Shown: positions 8,474-16,891, numbered from the stretch's first letter. The stretch is DNA of 64,000 nt from CAZSMC01 sp964607755 (GCA_964607755.1 CAZSMC010000007.1:1-64000), one strand, 5' to 3'. Program-made: numbers and translations. Notes: generated from the sequence alone by a model not told the origin.

Positions 8474-8983
8474 CTACTTTTTAACCATATAGAGGATCAG
8501 TTGTCCTCCTTCTAATTTCGTATCTTTTTCTATTTTGGCTATATCTGAAAGTTCTTCCTTGAGTCTATCCAACAATTGGGCACCGATTTCTCTATGAGCA
8601 TTTTCGCGCCCCCGAAACATAACCGTCGCTTTCAGCCGGTTGCCGGATTCGATAAATTTTCGGGCATGCCGCATTTTAAATTGCAAATCGTGCTCATCTG
8701 TTTTCGGTCGCAGACGTATTTCCTTGGTAACAATGGTGTGTTGTTTTTTTCGCTTTTCTTTTTCTTTCTTGGCAAGTTCGTACTTGTACTTGCCGTAATC
8801 CATGATTTTGCACACCGGAGGGTTTGAATTCGGCGAAACTTCTACAAGGTCCAAGCCGGCTTCATCTGCTTTGTCAAGTCCTTCATCGGGACCGATAATA
8901 CCCACCTGATTTCCTTCTTCGTCAATAAGTCGAATTGATGGTGCTTTGATCTGTTCGTTTACACGAACTTTTTTCTTCTTAAT
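8474..8983 (-). CDS. infC: Translation initiation factor IF-3, AUU start
   Basis: IF-3 keeps 30S subunits free and proofreads start codons. Reading begins at ATT (8981-8983), five bases after a perfect AAGGAGG, giving 169 residues that start KKKKVRVNEQIKAPSIRLID, the expected IF-3 N-domain. The first conventional codon, GTG at 8905, would cut off 26 residues of that domain. The C-domain motif (IRLRPKTDEHDLQFKMRHARKF) is intact. AUU initiation is the classical device by which IF-3 represses its own translation. The ribosome site begins a few bases after the thrS stop. Confidence 0.95.
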   Translation of the reverse strand: MKKKKVRVNEQIKAPSIRLIDEEGNQVGIIGPDEGLDKADEAGLDLVEVSPNSNPPVCKIMDYGKYKYELAKKEKEKRKKQHTIVTKEIRLRPKTDEHDLQFKMRHARKFIESGNRLKATVMFRGRENAHREIGAQLLDRLKEELSDIAKIEKDTKLEGGQLILYMVKK

Positions 8984-9003
8984 ATTGACCTCCTTGAATG
9001 TTA

Positions 9004-10917
9004 TTACGACTTTGCTTTTTGCTCCATTTTGTTGCGTATTTTTGTGATAAACTCGTCAATTTTCATGGAACCCTGGTCACCTTTTTGTCTTTTCCTCACA
9101 GAAATCGTCTCTGCTTCTATTTCTTTTTCTCCGATAACGAGCATATAAGGAATTTTTTGAGTTTCCGCTTCCCGTATTTTATAACCCACTTTTTCGTTTC
9201 TATCGTCCAGTCTGGCGCGTATTCCGGCATTTTTAAGCTGATCGTAGACCGTGCGCGCATAGTGGTGCTGGCGGTCGGTGATCGGTATCACCGTCACCTG
9301 AACCGGTGCTAACCACAGTGGAAACGCGCCGGCATAATGCTCGACGAGAACGCCAAAAAAGCGTTCCAGGCTGCCGAGCAAGGCCCGGTGAATCATGATA
9401 GGCTGATGTTTTTCGCCGTCCTGGCCCACATACGACAGATCAAATCGTTGCGGCTCATTAAAATCAACCTGAATTGTCGAGCACTGCCAGTAGCGGCCCA
9501 GAGAATCTTTTATCTTGATATCAATTTTCGGCCCGTAAAACACGCCTTCACCGGGATCAATTTCAAAATCAATCTGGGCTTTTTCCAGACCTTGTTTTAG
9601 AGCTTCAGTTGCCCGATCCCAGTTCTCAACCGAACCCACGTATTTGTCGGGACGAGTTGAAAGATAAACATCTATTTCATTAAAATCAAATGATTTCAGC
9701 ATGTTAAGGGAAAAACTGATCAGCTTGTCAACTTCGTCATTCAACTGGTCAGGTCGACAAAAAATGTGCGCATCATCCTGAGTGAATCCTCGAACCCGGA
9801 GCAATCCGTGCAAAACACCTGAACGTTCATAGCGGTAAACCGTGCCCAACTCTGCCCACCGGAAGGGTAAATCCCGGTAACTGCGCAAACTGCTTTTGTA
9901 AATAAGCAAATGAAACGGGCAGTTCATCGGTTTGACAAGATATTCCTGTTCATCAATCTTCATCGGTGAATACATATTTTCAGCGAAAAAATCAAGATGA
10001 CCGCTGGTGCTCCATAAATCTTTTCTGGCAATATGCGGCGATGAAACGAATTCATAACCGGCTTTGAGATGCTCTTTTCGCCAGAATTCTTCAATCTGAT
10101 ATCGGATAAATGATCCGTTCGGATGCCACAATACCAATCCCGGGCCGACCTGGTCGTTAATGCTAAACAGGTCTAAATCTTTACCCAGACGCCTGTGGTC
10201 GCGCCGTTTTGCTTCTTCCAGGAAATAAAGATATTCTTCAAGTTGCGATTTTTTCGGAAAAGCAATGCCGTAAATCCGCTGCAACATGGGATTATTTTCG
10301 TCACCCAGCCAATAGGCACCGGCAACGCTCAACAGCTTGACATATTTCACATAACCAGTGGACGGGAGATGCGGACCGCGACAAAGATCGATAAAATCGC
10401 CTTCTTTGTAAATGGTAGGCGGCTCGCCCATCCGTTTTATTTGCTCCACTTTATAATCTTCATTGCGCTCTTTAAACAGCCTGATCGCTTGTTCCCGGTC
10501 GAGGTGCTCGCGAACAAATGGATTATTCTCTTTGACAATCTCTTGCATTTTTTGTTCGATTTTGGCAAGATCATCCTGAGAAATCGTTTTATCTACATCG
10601 ACGTCATAATAAAATCCCTGTTCAACCGGCGGACCAAATGCAAATTTGGCTTCAGGGTAGAGTGCTTTGATGGCATGAGCCATCACATGCGCTGCGCTGT
10701 GCCAAAAGACGTCCTTGCCTTCAGCATCATCAAACTTGACAAATAGGATTTCGCCATCTTGAGAGATTGGCCGATCCAGATCGTATGTTGTGCCATTCAC
10801 TTTGGCAGCGACAGCTTCTTTTTTCAAACGTCCGTTTATTTCGTTCAAGATATCCTTTGGAGTCGTTCCTTCAGGATACGTTTTAACCTGTCCGTCTGGA
10901 AATTTAATGTCCGGCAA
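9004..10917 (-). CDS. thrS: Threonine-tRNA ligase, UUG start
   Basis: Charges tRNA-Thr. From the TTG at 10917 the protein begins with LPDIKFPDGQVKTYPEGTT, a normal TGS domain, and has GGAGG seven bases upstream; longer readings run through tRNA-Val and are not credible. About 637 residues: TGS (1-62), editing domain with HSAAHVMAHAI and DLCRGPHLPSTG, class II core (RWAELGTVYRYE motif 2, MIHRALLGSLERFFG motif 3) and the anticodon-binding domain from about 535. It is the first protein gene after the tRNA operon. A terminator-like hairpin lies between tRNA-Val and its ribosome site. Confidence 0.96.
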   Translation of the reverse strand: MPDIKFPDGQVKTYPEGTTPKDILNEINGRLKKEAVAAKVNGTTYDLDRPISQDGEILFVKFDDAEGKDVFWHSAAHVMAHAIKALYPEAKFAFGPPVEQGFYYDVDVDKTISQDDLAKIEQKMQEIVKENNPFVREHLDREQAIRLFKERNEDYKVEQIKRMGEPPTIYKEGDFIDLCRGPHLPSTGYVKYVKLLSVAGAYWLGDENNPMLQRIYGIAFPKKSQLEEYLYFLEEAKRRDHRRLGKDLDLFSINDQVGPGLVLWHPNGSFIRYQIEEFWRKEHLKAGYEFVSSPHIARKDLWSTSGHLDFFAENMYSPMKIDEQEYLVKPMNCPFHLLIYKSSLRSYRDLPFRWAELGTVYRYERSGVLHGLLRVRGFTQDDAHIFCRPDQLNDEVDKLISFSLNMLKSFDFNEIDVYLSTRPDKYVGSVENWDRATEALKQGLEKAQIDFEIDPGEGVFYGPKIDIKIKDSLGRYWQCSTIQVDFNEPQRFDLSYVGQDGEKHQPIMIHRALLGSLERFFGVLVEHYAGAFPLWLAPVQVTVIPITDRQHHYARTVYDQLKNAGIRARLDDRNEKVGYKIREAETQKIPYMLVIGEKEIEAETISVRKRQKGDQGSMKIDEFITKIRNKMEQKAKS

Positions 10918-10950
10918 TGCCCATCCTCCATTTATCGCAGGTATAAATAG

Positions 10951-10977
10951 AAAACCGCCTTTCAGCGGCGGTTTTTT
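10951..10977 (-). terminator. Terminator or attenuator between tRNA-Val and thrS
   Basis: CCGCC-(TTTCAGC)-GGCGG flanked by A4 and T6, with paired A/T ends, works on both strands. On the minus strand it follows tRNA-Val and stands about 24 bp before the thrS ribosome site. It may end the tRNA transcript while letting a fraction through into thrS-infC-rpmI-rplT-pheST. Confidence 0.75.
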
Positions 10978-10994
10978 GTTTTGGTTTTTCTTTG

Positions 10995-11068
10995 TGGGCG
11001 GTACTGGATTTGAACCAGTGACCCCTTGCATGTCAAGCAAGTACTCTAACCATCTGAGCTAACCGCCC
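10995..11068 (-). tRNA. tRNA-Val (anticodon GAC)
   Basis: Cloverleaf on the minus strand: acceptor GGGCGGT with ACCGCCC, D stem GCTC/GAGT, anticodon stem TTGC/GCAA with loop TTGACAT, T loop TTCAAAT. Anticodon GAC reads GUC/GUU. No encoded CCA. Last tRNA of the Gly-Cys-Leu-Val operon. Confidence 0.95.
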
Positions 11069-11137
11069 GTTTATGGTTATCAGGTTAAATTTACAAAAAC
11101 CTTCAACTTTTGTGTTAGATGCACATTTTAACCATAG

Positions 11138-11225
11138 TGCCGAGGGCCGGAATCGAACCGGCACGGACTTGTTCAAGTCCGAGGGATTTTAAGTCCCTTG
11201 CGTCTACCAATTTCGCCACCCCGGC
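11138..11225 (-). tRNA. tRNA-Leu (anticodon TAA)
   Basis: Class II tRNA with a long variable arm (CGGACTTG-AA-CAAGTCCG). Acceptor GCCGGGG pairs with CCTCGGC, anticodon loop CTTAAAA gives TAA, reading UUA/UUG. T loop TTCGATT. No encoded CCA. Confidence 0.95.
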
Positions 11226-11242
11226 TACGTTGAATCTGGTAG

Positions 11243-11315
11243 AGGCGGCGATCGGACTCGAACCGATGAATAGAGGTTTTGCAGACCTCCGCCTTAGCCC
11301 CTTGGCTACGCCGCC
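11243..11315 (-). tRNA. tRNA-Cys (anticodon GCA)
   Basis: Acceptor GGCGGCG with CGCCGCC, U discriminator as expected for cysteine tRNAs, anticodon stem GAGGT/ACCTC with loop CTGCAAA. Anticodon GCA. No encoded CCA. Confidence 0.95.
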
Positions 11316-11326
11316 GTATTTTGTTG

Positions 11327-11398
11327 AGCGGGAGACGAGATTCGAACTCGCGACCCCAACCTTGGCAAGGTTGTGTTCTACCACTGAACTACTCCCGC
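11327..11398 (-). tRNA. tRNA-Gly (anticodon GCC)
   Basis: Acceptor GCGGGAG with CTCCCGC and U discriminator, anticodon stem CAACC/GGTTG with loop TTGCCAA. Anticodon GCC reads GGC/GGU. First tRNA after the promoter; no encoded CCA. Confidence 0.95.
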
Positions 11399-11412
11399 TA
11401 TAAGAATTTATA

Positions 11413-11441
11413 AATATACAATTTTTACTAAATTTATGCAA
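11413..11441 (-). promoter_or_regulatory. Sigma-70-type promoter of the tRNA operon
   Basis: On the minus strand TTGCAT (11436-11441), 17-bp AT-rich spacer, TATATT (11413-11418). Transcription would start near 11406, eight bases before tRNA-Gly, a typical tRNA arrangement. Mobile element copy A begins only about 20 bp upstream of the -35 box. Confidence 0.7.
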
Positions 11442-11461
11442 CAACTTTTTGGCACAAACGG

Positions 11462-11628
11462 AAATACCTCAGTTACAATGCCAACAATGGGTCATAAAAC
11501 TAGTAAATAACATATTATAATTTCTAAATTTATAGATTGATACAACATTGATCAATTGATGCAAAAAAGATTTGTGACCCATTGTTTAATTTAGATAGAG
11601 CATATCAACCGATAACTGAGCTTATACT
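11462..11628 (+). mobile_element. Miniature inverted-repeat element, copy A (about 167 bp)
   Basis: Closely similar to the reverse complement of 52403-52558, with matches along its whole length. Internal inverted repeats AACAATGGGTCATAAA (11483-11498) and TTTGTGACCCATTGTT (11571-11586) differ at one base. Outer arms CTCAGTTA and TAACTGAG are also inverted. It is flanked by ACAAACGG (11454-11461) and ACAAATGG (11629-11636), a decayed direct repeat that looks like a target-site duplication. No ORF of transposase size fits inside, so it would be non-autonomous. It fills the gap between the tRNA promoter and the kinase gene. Confidence 0.8.
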
Positions 11629-11654
11629 ACAAATGGAAAATAATACATGAAATA

Positions 11655-13994
11655 TCAGGTTTTAAGCACTTTATAAATCTCATGCCATAGCACAGTTTTT
11701 TGAACAGGCTTTTGTAAAAAACCTTTAATTCCATCTTTAAAAGCTTGCCGGATTCTCGCCTCATCGGAATAGCCGGAATTTAAAATCACTTTGACATCAC
11801 TATTAATTTCTTTCATATAGCGAAAGAGTTCATCGCCTTTTATATCCGGCATAATAACATCTAAAAGAACAAGATCAACCGCTTGCCAATTTTTTTGATA
11901 ATAGGATAACGCCTTTTGGGGATCACTAAAGGCGGTCACAGTGTATCCACCTTCTTTTAACAACTCTGTTGTCACTTCACGAATGTCATCTTCATCTTCA
12001 ACGTAAAGAATAGTGCCACCCTGGTTAGTTATTTCAATTGCATTTTCTTCAAGTTCCGCACTATTTGCATTTTGATCTTTTGTCTTTGTCGTGGGTAAAA
12101 AAATATTTATTGAAGACCCAACATTCGGAGCACTCCAGATAGTGAGAGCACCATTATGCTTTTCAATGGTACTAAATACAGATGACAGACCTAAACCTGT
12201 TCCCTTGCCTTTTTCTTTTGTGGTGTAAAAAGGTTCAAGCGCTTTTTTCTTTGTTGCTTCGTCCATTCCGATACCGTTATCCGTCACACTGATTTTTACA
12301 TGCTCACCAGGAGTTAGCATGTGAAGTTCATTCATGCAATCCGAGTGTTTCAAGTTCAAAATTTCAGTATTTAACTCCAGACGTCCGCCATCCGGCATGG
12401 CGTCTTTTGCGTTAATGCAAAGATTTAAAAGCGCATTTTGCAAGGATACCGGGTCTCCCAAAATGTATTCGTTTTCTGTGGCAAGTGTCACATTGATTTC
12501 GATGCTCTGATTGAGACTTGGCTTGAGCATTTCCATGGTTTCATCGATAATGTCATTGACTTTGACCGGCTTATTAACCTTGGGTTCTTTGCGCGCAAAA
12601 TCAGAGAGTTTTTGTGTTAAACTGGTAGCCCGGTTTGTGGTATCGATAATTTTTTGAATATAACGTTTGAGATGCTCATCCTGAATTTTTGTGTTCAAGA
12701 TTTGAGCATATCCCATAATACCGGCGAGTTGATTTTTAAAATCGTGGGCAATGCCGTGAGCCAATTGGCCGACCGAACTCATTTTTTCAGATTGCCGGAT
12801 ATAAGCTTCCATGTATTTTTTCTCAGTTATATCTTCCGCCATAATGAGCAGAGAAGAGATCTCGCCTTTATTATTTTTTATCGGAGTTGTAACCACATTT
12901 GCCCAAAACGTGGTTTCGGGTTCCAGGAGAAATTTGAATTCAGAAGAATAATAACGTAATTCATTGTTAAAAATTTTTCTGACGATTTCAGCGTGTTGCT
13001 TGCGAAAATCAGGATGGAGAAGCTCACTAAAATCGATTTCGCTGTTTTCTTCAATATCAAATGTTTCATAAAAGTGATCATTACCATAAATAACATAACC
13101 ATTTGGATTTAAAATGATTATAGAAAGTAATACATTATTGAAAATAGCACGGAATCGTGCTTCCCGTTCACGAACTTTATCTTGATCACGTTGTTTTTCT
13201 GTCTCGTCCTCAACGATACAAAGTATGCCGGATATTTCTCCAGTATCCTGTATAACAGGTGTTTTTATCGTTTTCAGAACTTTTTTATAGTCACCTTTTT
13301 TATAAATTTCGGTTCTTTCTTTATAGTCAGTGCGGTTATTGAGAATACTCTCATCGCCGGCGGAAAGATCGAGATTGTATTTTTGAAAAAGTTGCTCATC
13401 AGTTTTGCCGATTACCTGCTCTTTAGAAAAGCCGTAAATGTCAGCCATTTTTTGGTTCCACAGCGTTATTTTGAGTTTGTCATCGATTTCTTTGGTCATA
13501 ACACCGACCGGCAAATTATCCAACAAACTTTTCAGAACATTTTCCTGCTGATGAACCGGTTTTTCACCACGCTGATCTTCTGCCTCTTTAATAACACTTT
13601 TTGATATAGCGGATTGAGGTTCAGGCAAGAGCCGGATTATTTCGATAATGCCTTTTAACTCGTTCGATTCCTTGAAAATGGGAATGCTCTTGACCAAACA
13701 ACGCCGGTTATCCTGCAAATATTGTTCAGCTTCATGTACCTGGCCATCTTTGATTGCCAACATTGCCGGACAATCATCGCATGGATCATCTGTACCGCGC
13801 ATCAAATGATGACAATATTGTTCAAGGCATTCTTCTTCTGAACGTGCAAAAAGAGACGAAGCTTTTCTATTCAGAGATAATACTTTGAGTTCTGAATTTA
13901 AAAAAAAGACGCATTCATCCAGATGGTCGATAATATACTCAAACTGGTTTTTTAATATTAAATTGAGTGATTTTTTCAGGACATCTTTAGACAT
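11655..13994 (-). CDS. PAS-PAS-PAS hybrid sensor histidine kinase with receiver
   Basis: Soluble two-component sensor of 779 residues with no membrane helix. In order: PAS 1 (about 18-125) containing C-x11-C-x2-C (CHHLMRGTDDPCDDC), PAS 2 (about 150-265), PAS 3 (about 275-395), HisKA with phospho-acceptor histidine in GIAHDFKNQL, HATPase_c with NLCINAKDAMPDGG and GTGLGLSSV, and a C-terminal receiver with acidic pair VEDEDD, phospho-acceptor in LLDVIMPD and the FLQKP lysine. The cysteine cluster could bind metal or sense redox state; the ligand is unknown. It is transcribed alone, so its target is not given by neighbours. Confidence 0.93.
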   Translation of the reverse strand: MSKDVLKKSLNLILKNQFEYIIDHLDECVFFLNSELKVLSLNRKASSLFARSEEECLEQYCHHLMRGTDDPCDDCPAMLAIKDGQVHEAEQYLQDNRRCLVKSIPIFKESNELKGIIEIIRLLPEPQSAISKSVIKEAEDQRGEKPVHQQENVLKSLLDNLPVGVMTKEIDDKLKITLWNQKMADIYGFSKEQVIGKTDEQLFQKYNLDLSAGDESILNNRTDYKERTEIYKKGDYKKVLKTIKTPVIQDTGEISGILCIVEDETEKQRDQDKVREREARFRAIFNNVLLSIIILNPNGYVIYGNDHFYETFDIEENSEIDFSELLHPDFRKQHAEIVRKIFNNELRYYSSEFKFLLEPETTFWANVVTTPIKNNKGEISSLLIMAEDITEKKYMEAYIRQSEKMSSVGQLAHGIAHDFKNQLAGIMGYAQILNTKIQDEHLKRYIQKIIDTTNRATSLTQKLSDFARKEPKVNKPVKVNDIIDETMEMLKPSLNQSIEINVTLATENEYILGDPVSLQNALLNLCINAKDAMPDGGRLELNTEILNLKHSDCMNELHMLTPGEHVKISVTDNGIGMDEATKKKALEPFYTTKEKGKGTGLGLSSVFSTIEKHNGALTIWSAPNVGSSINIFLPTTKTKDQNANSAELEENAIEITNQGGTILYVEDEDDIREVTTELLKEGGYTVTAFSDPQKALSYYQKNWQAVDLVLLDVIMPDIKGDELFRYMKEINSDVKVILNSGYSDEARIRQAFKDGIKGFLQKPVQKTVLWHEIYKVLKT

Positions 13995-14077
13995 AAAAGC
14001 GAGAAATTAGCTTAAAATAGATGATATTTAATAAAAGCTCAGCATTTATCATTTTTAGATTTAGAACCACACACATT

Positions 14078-14105
14078 AAAATAAGCGAATCTAATCATTT
14101 TTCAA
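14078..14105 (-). promoter_or_regulatory. Possible promoter of the hybrid kinase gene
   Basis: Minus strand TTGAAA (14100-14105), 16-bp spacer, TATTTT (14078-14083), between the rsgA stop and the kinase start. The match is moderate and the region AT-rich, so chance cannot be excluded. Confidence 0.35.
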
Positions 14106-14117
14106 AATGAATTTATT

Positions 14118-15179
14118 TCACTTTTTGCGTTTCTTTTTCATTCGACTCACATAATTTCTTTTATATTTGTGCTTTATATAGCGCTCTTTTCGTTCGGCCT
14201 GGGCATCCAGCTCTGTGAGCAGATTCTTGTAGTTATTGAAACGTTCATTTGAAATTTTTCCTTCCTGTACAGCTTTCTGCACAGCACAATCAGGTTCTTT
14301 TTCATGATTACAATCATTAAACTTGCAATTCTCAGCAAGTTTTTCAATATCTTCAAATGATCTTTGCAGCCCTTCCTTGCCTTCCCATAACTGAATGGCG
14401 CGCATGCCGGGATTGTCGATGATAATCCCTCCATTTTCAAGGATAATCATTTGCCGGTGCGTTGTGGTATGACGTCCACGACTTTTATACTCCTGTATAT
14501 CTCTTGTCTTTAACTGCTCTTGACCAATCAGTGCATTGATCAGGGTCGATTTTCCCACTCCTGAAGAACCGACCAGTACAATAGTCTGTCCTTCCTTGAA
14601 ATAGGTGCCGAGTTCATTCAAGCCATTTCTGGTAACAGCACTTATGACATGAACAGGCACATTTTTAGCAATTTCTTTTGTTTGTTGATATTTGTTTTTG
14701 ACCTGTTTACCGATATCACTCTTGTTCAAAACAATGACAGGTTTGGCATTGCTTTTCCACACCATAGCTAAATACCGTTCCAGGCGGCGTGCGTTAAACT
14801 CCTGGTCCAGTGAACTGACGATGAAAACGATATCAACATTGGCAGCCACAACTTGCTCGGCAACATTTTGTGAACGTTTTTTTCGCACGCCAGATTCGCG
14901 GGATATCTTACTTTTTCGAGGTAATATCTTTGTCACAAGGAGTTGCCTGTCAGAAACCTGTTTGCAAACGACCCAATCCCCTATGACCGGCAATTCTGCC
15001 TGTGTAGCCGCTTTATGTAAAAGTCTTCCGGCAATAATCCCCTGGAACTCTCCTACTATAGTCAATATTTTTAAATCCTTCTGTTGAAGGCAGACTCGGC
15101 CAACGATATAATCTTTTCCACTAAAAGGTTGAAATTCTTTTTCAAAAAACGAATCCCATCCGATACGGTTTAACTCCAT
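14118..15179 (-). CDS. rsgA: Ribosome small-subunit-dependent GTPase RsgA
   Basis: Circularly permuted GTPase that checks maturation of the 30S subunit. The N-terminal OB fold (about 25-95) precedes the G domain with permuted motif order: NKSD (G4), then GSSGVGKSTLINAL (Walker A), then DNPGMR (G3). A C-terminal zinc knuckle follows (C-x4-C-x-H-x5-C type in CKFNDCNHEKEPDC). The C-terminus is very lysine/arginine-rich. ATG at 15179 has a GGGGG ribosome site seven bases upstream; a GTG six bases further up is too close to it. The start lies inside the stop region of a small upstream ORF, suggesting coupled translation. Confidence 0.95.
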   Translation of the reverse strand: MELNRIGWDSFFEKEFQPFSGKDYIVGRVCLQQKDLKILTIVGEFQGIIAGRLLHKAATQAELPVIGDWVVCKQVSDRQLLVTKILPRKSKISRESGVRKKRSQNVAEQVVAANVDIVFIVSSLDQEFNARRLERYLAMVWKSNAKPVIVLNKSDIGKQVKNKYQQTKEIAKNVPVHVISAVTRNGLNELGTYFKEGQTIVLVGSSGVGKSTLINALIGQEQLKTRDIQEYKSRGRHTTTHRQMIILENGGIIIDNPGMRAIQLWEGKEGLQRSFEDIEKLAENCKFNDCNHEKEPDCAVQKAVQEGKISNERFNNYKNLLTELDAQAERKERYIKHKYKRNYVSRMKKKRKK

Positions 15180-15334
15180 TCGCACGCCCCCTTAAAAATT
15201 TGCGTTAGAGCTAATGTGCCATCACGCCTCATAACTAACTGTTGGAATTGAACTTTATAACTACCATTCGACATGGAAAGCGGAGCATGGACATCCTGTA
15301 GAAGGGCTGGTACAATTTGAATACTTTTTACCAT
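15170..15334 (-). CDS. Small ORF (54 aa) overlapping the rsgA start
   Basis: An ATG at 15334, three bases after GAGG, opens a 54-codon frame ending TAA at 15170. The product begins MVKSIQIVPALLQDV and includes YKVQFQQLVMRRDG and IFKGACEWS, a soluble-looking mix. It fills the gap between the coaX stop (15348) and rsgA. Its stop codon lies 10 bases into rsgA, a common arrangement for coupled genes. I recognise no family. It may be a true small protein, the remnant of one, or a chance ORF. Confidence 0.45.
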   Translation of the reverse strand: MVKSIQIVPALLQDVHAPLSMSNGSYKVQFQQLVMRRDGTLALTQIFKGACEWS

Positions 15335-15347
15335 TGTCCTCAATTGT

Positions 15348-16115
15348 TCATTTTCTTACCCGGTTATAAACAAAATGCAAACCCTTGAGTGTAAGATAGG
15401 GTTCCAGGATAAAATCGTTTTCCAGCTTTTCGAGTAAAAGTTTTGCCAGGCCGCCGGTTGCAATAAAAGATGCATCGCCGGCTATTTCGTTGTTAATTCT
15501 TTTTGAAAGTCCGTTAACAATATCTACAGCTCCGTACATAATGCCTGCCTGCATGCTGTTTTCTGTTGTCCGGCCAATGACATGTTCAGGGAAATGAAGA
15601 GAAATGCTTGGAAGTTTGGCTGCCCGCAAATGCATCATCCTTGACGCCGTTTCAATCCCCGGTGCTATCGCGCCGCCCAGATATTCGCCTTTTTTTGAAA
15701 CAACATCAAATGTGGTAGCAGTACCAAAGTCAACGATAATCAAGGGACCGCCATATTTTTGAAATCCTGCTACAGCATTGCAAAGCCGGTCTGCGCCTAC
15801 ACTGGCAGGCGTTTCATAGCAAATCTTTATTCCGAGATCAAGGCCCGAATGGACGATGACGGGAGCACAGTTGTTGTATTTATGCACCATTTTTTCGAAA
15901 ATAATAGTGTGATCAGGGACCACAGATGAAATCGCCACACCGGTAACGTTTTTGAGATCTTGTCCCAGGGCCTGACATATAGAGTACATAATACTCCATG
16001 TCTCATCTTCGGTCCGGGTAATATTGCTTGAAATACGCCAATGAGCTATTAATTGGTCTTGTTTGAAAAGACCCGCTGCCACCTCGGTATTGCCAATGTC
16101 TATTGCTAAAAGCAT
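15348..16115 (-). CDS. coaX: Type III pantothenate kinase
   Basis: Phosphorylates pantothenate, the first step of coenzyme A synthesis; the type III enzyme is potassium-dependent and not feedback-inhibited by CoA. ASKHA-fold motifs are visible: phosphate 1 DIGNTEVAAGLF at residues 5-16, SVGADRLCNAVAG (catalytic aspartate) near 108, phosphate 2 DFGTATTFDVV near 130, and GGAIAPGIETASRMM near 150. 255 residues is normal. It overlaps the end of birA by 10 bp, a common pairing. Confidence 0.95.
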   Translation of the reverse strand: MLLAIDIGNTEVAAGLFKQDQLIAHWRISSNITRTEDETWSIMYSICQALGQDLKNVTGVAISSVVPDHTIIFEKMVHKYNNCAPVIVHSGLDLGIKICYETPASVGADRLCNAVAGFQKYGGPLIIVDFGTATTFDVVSKKGEYLGGAIAPGIETASRMMHLRAAKLPSISLHFPEHVIGRTTENSMQAGIMYGAVDIVNGLSKRINNEIAGDASFIATGGLAKLLLEKLENDFILEPYLTLKGLHFVYNRVRK

Positions 16116-16891
16116 TTTTTCATCCTCATCGAGAATGTATCATAATCAAGTTGTATTTCGTTTTTATCATCTATTTTGAGTATTGCTTCTCCCCTGCTTG
16201 TTACGCCCTTGAAAAAACCTTTGGTGCTCATTTTGTCAGAGAGGCATTCAACTTTGGTATTTATGTGAACACAATTATTATTCCATGTTGTAATCAACCA
16301 ATCTATCTTTGACGGATTGCCGATGTCCCTGGAAAATGCGAGAATATTTTCAACGATCTCTTCCAAAAGATGTTGTCTTTCAAGCTTTAATCCTGTTTCG
16401 CTATACACAGAACCGACACTGTCAAATTCCGCCGGAAAGTCATCCTTACATTGATTCACATTCAATCCGATCCCTAAAATGACCTCTTTTACCCTGGATT
16501 TTTCTGTGACCGTATCAACAAGTACGCCGCAGACTTTTTTGCCATGAATGAGCACATCATTTGGCCATTTTATTTGAGCTCTGATGCCATACTTTTGAAG
16601 AGTTTGACACACAGCTAACGCCGGAATGAGAATGAACAATTTGACGTAACAAACATGGCAACGGGGTTTTAGCAACATTGAAAAAGTCAAACTTTTATAA
16701 GGAAAAGATAACCACGAATGTCCGCGCCGGCCACGGCCGCGTTTTTGTTTCTCGGCCCAGACAACTGTGCCTGATTTTTCACGCTGCGAAATGTGCCTTA
16801 AATAATCATTCGTTGAATTAACTTGATCCAAATATACAATTTTCCTGTGAAACTTTTGGTTATCTTTTATTTTCGTTTTTCCGTCTTCCAA
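16106..16891 (-). CDS. birA: Biotin-[acetyl-CoA-carboxylase] ligase, monofunctional
   Basis: Attaches biotin to the carboxyl-carrier protein through biotinyl-AMP. The ligase core shows VNSTNDYL, the adenylate-binding GRGRRGHSW, and KWPNDVLIHGKKVCGVLVD with the catalytic lysine, followed by a short C-terminal SH3-like domain. There is no N-terminal helix-turn-helix, so it is an enzyme only and not a repressor. The start is TTG at 16891 with GGTGAG just upstream. The gene overlaps the 3' end of xerD by 25 bp and the 5' end of coaX, so the three are co-transcribed. Confidence 0.93.
   Translation of the reverse strand: MEDGKTKIKDNQKFHRKIVYLDQVNSTNDYLRHISQREKSGTVVWAEKQKRGRGRRGHSWLSFPYKSLTFSMLLKPRCHVCYVKLFILIPALAVCQTLQKYGIRAQIKWPNDVLIHGKKVCGVLVDTVTEKSRVKEVILGIGLNVNQCKDDFPAEFDSVGSVYSETGLKLERQHLLEEIVENILAFSRDIGNPSKIDWLITTWNNNCVHINTKVECLSDKMSTKGFFKGVTSRGEAILKIDDKNEIQLDYDTFSMRMKKCF

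Noticed and set aside
10918..10994. T-box riboswitch before thrS
   Set aside because: The gap is only 77 bp and lacks the T-box motif and specifier stem.
10918..11040. N-terminal extension of ThrRS by 41 residues
   Set aside because: The extension is translated from the terminator and tRNA-Val; the TGS domain begins exactly after the TTG with a ribosome site.
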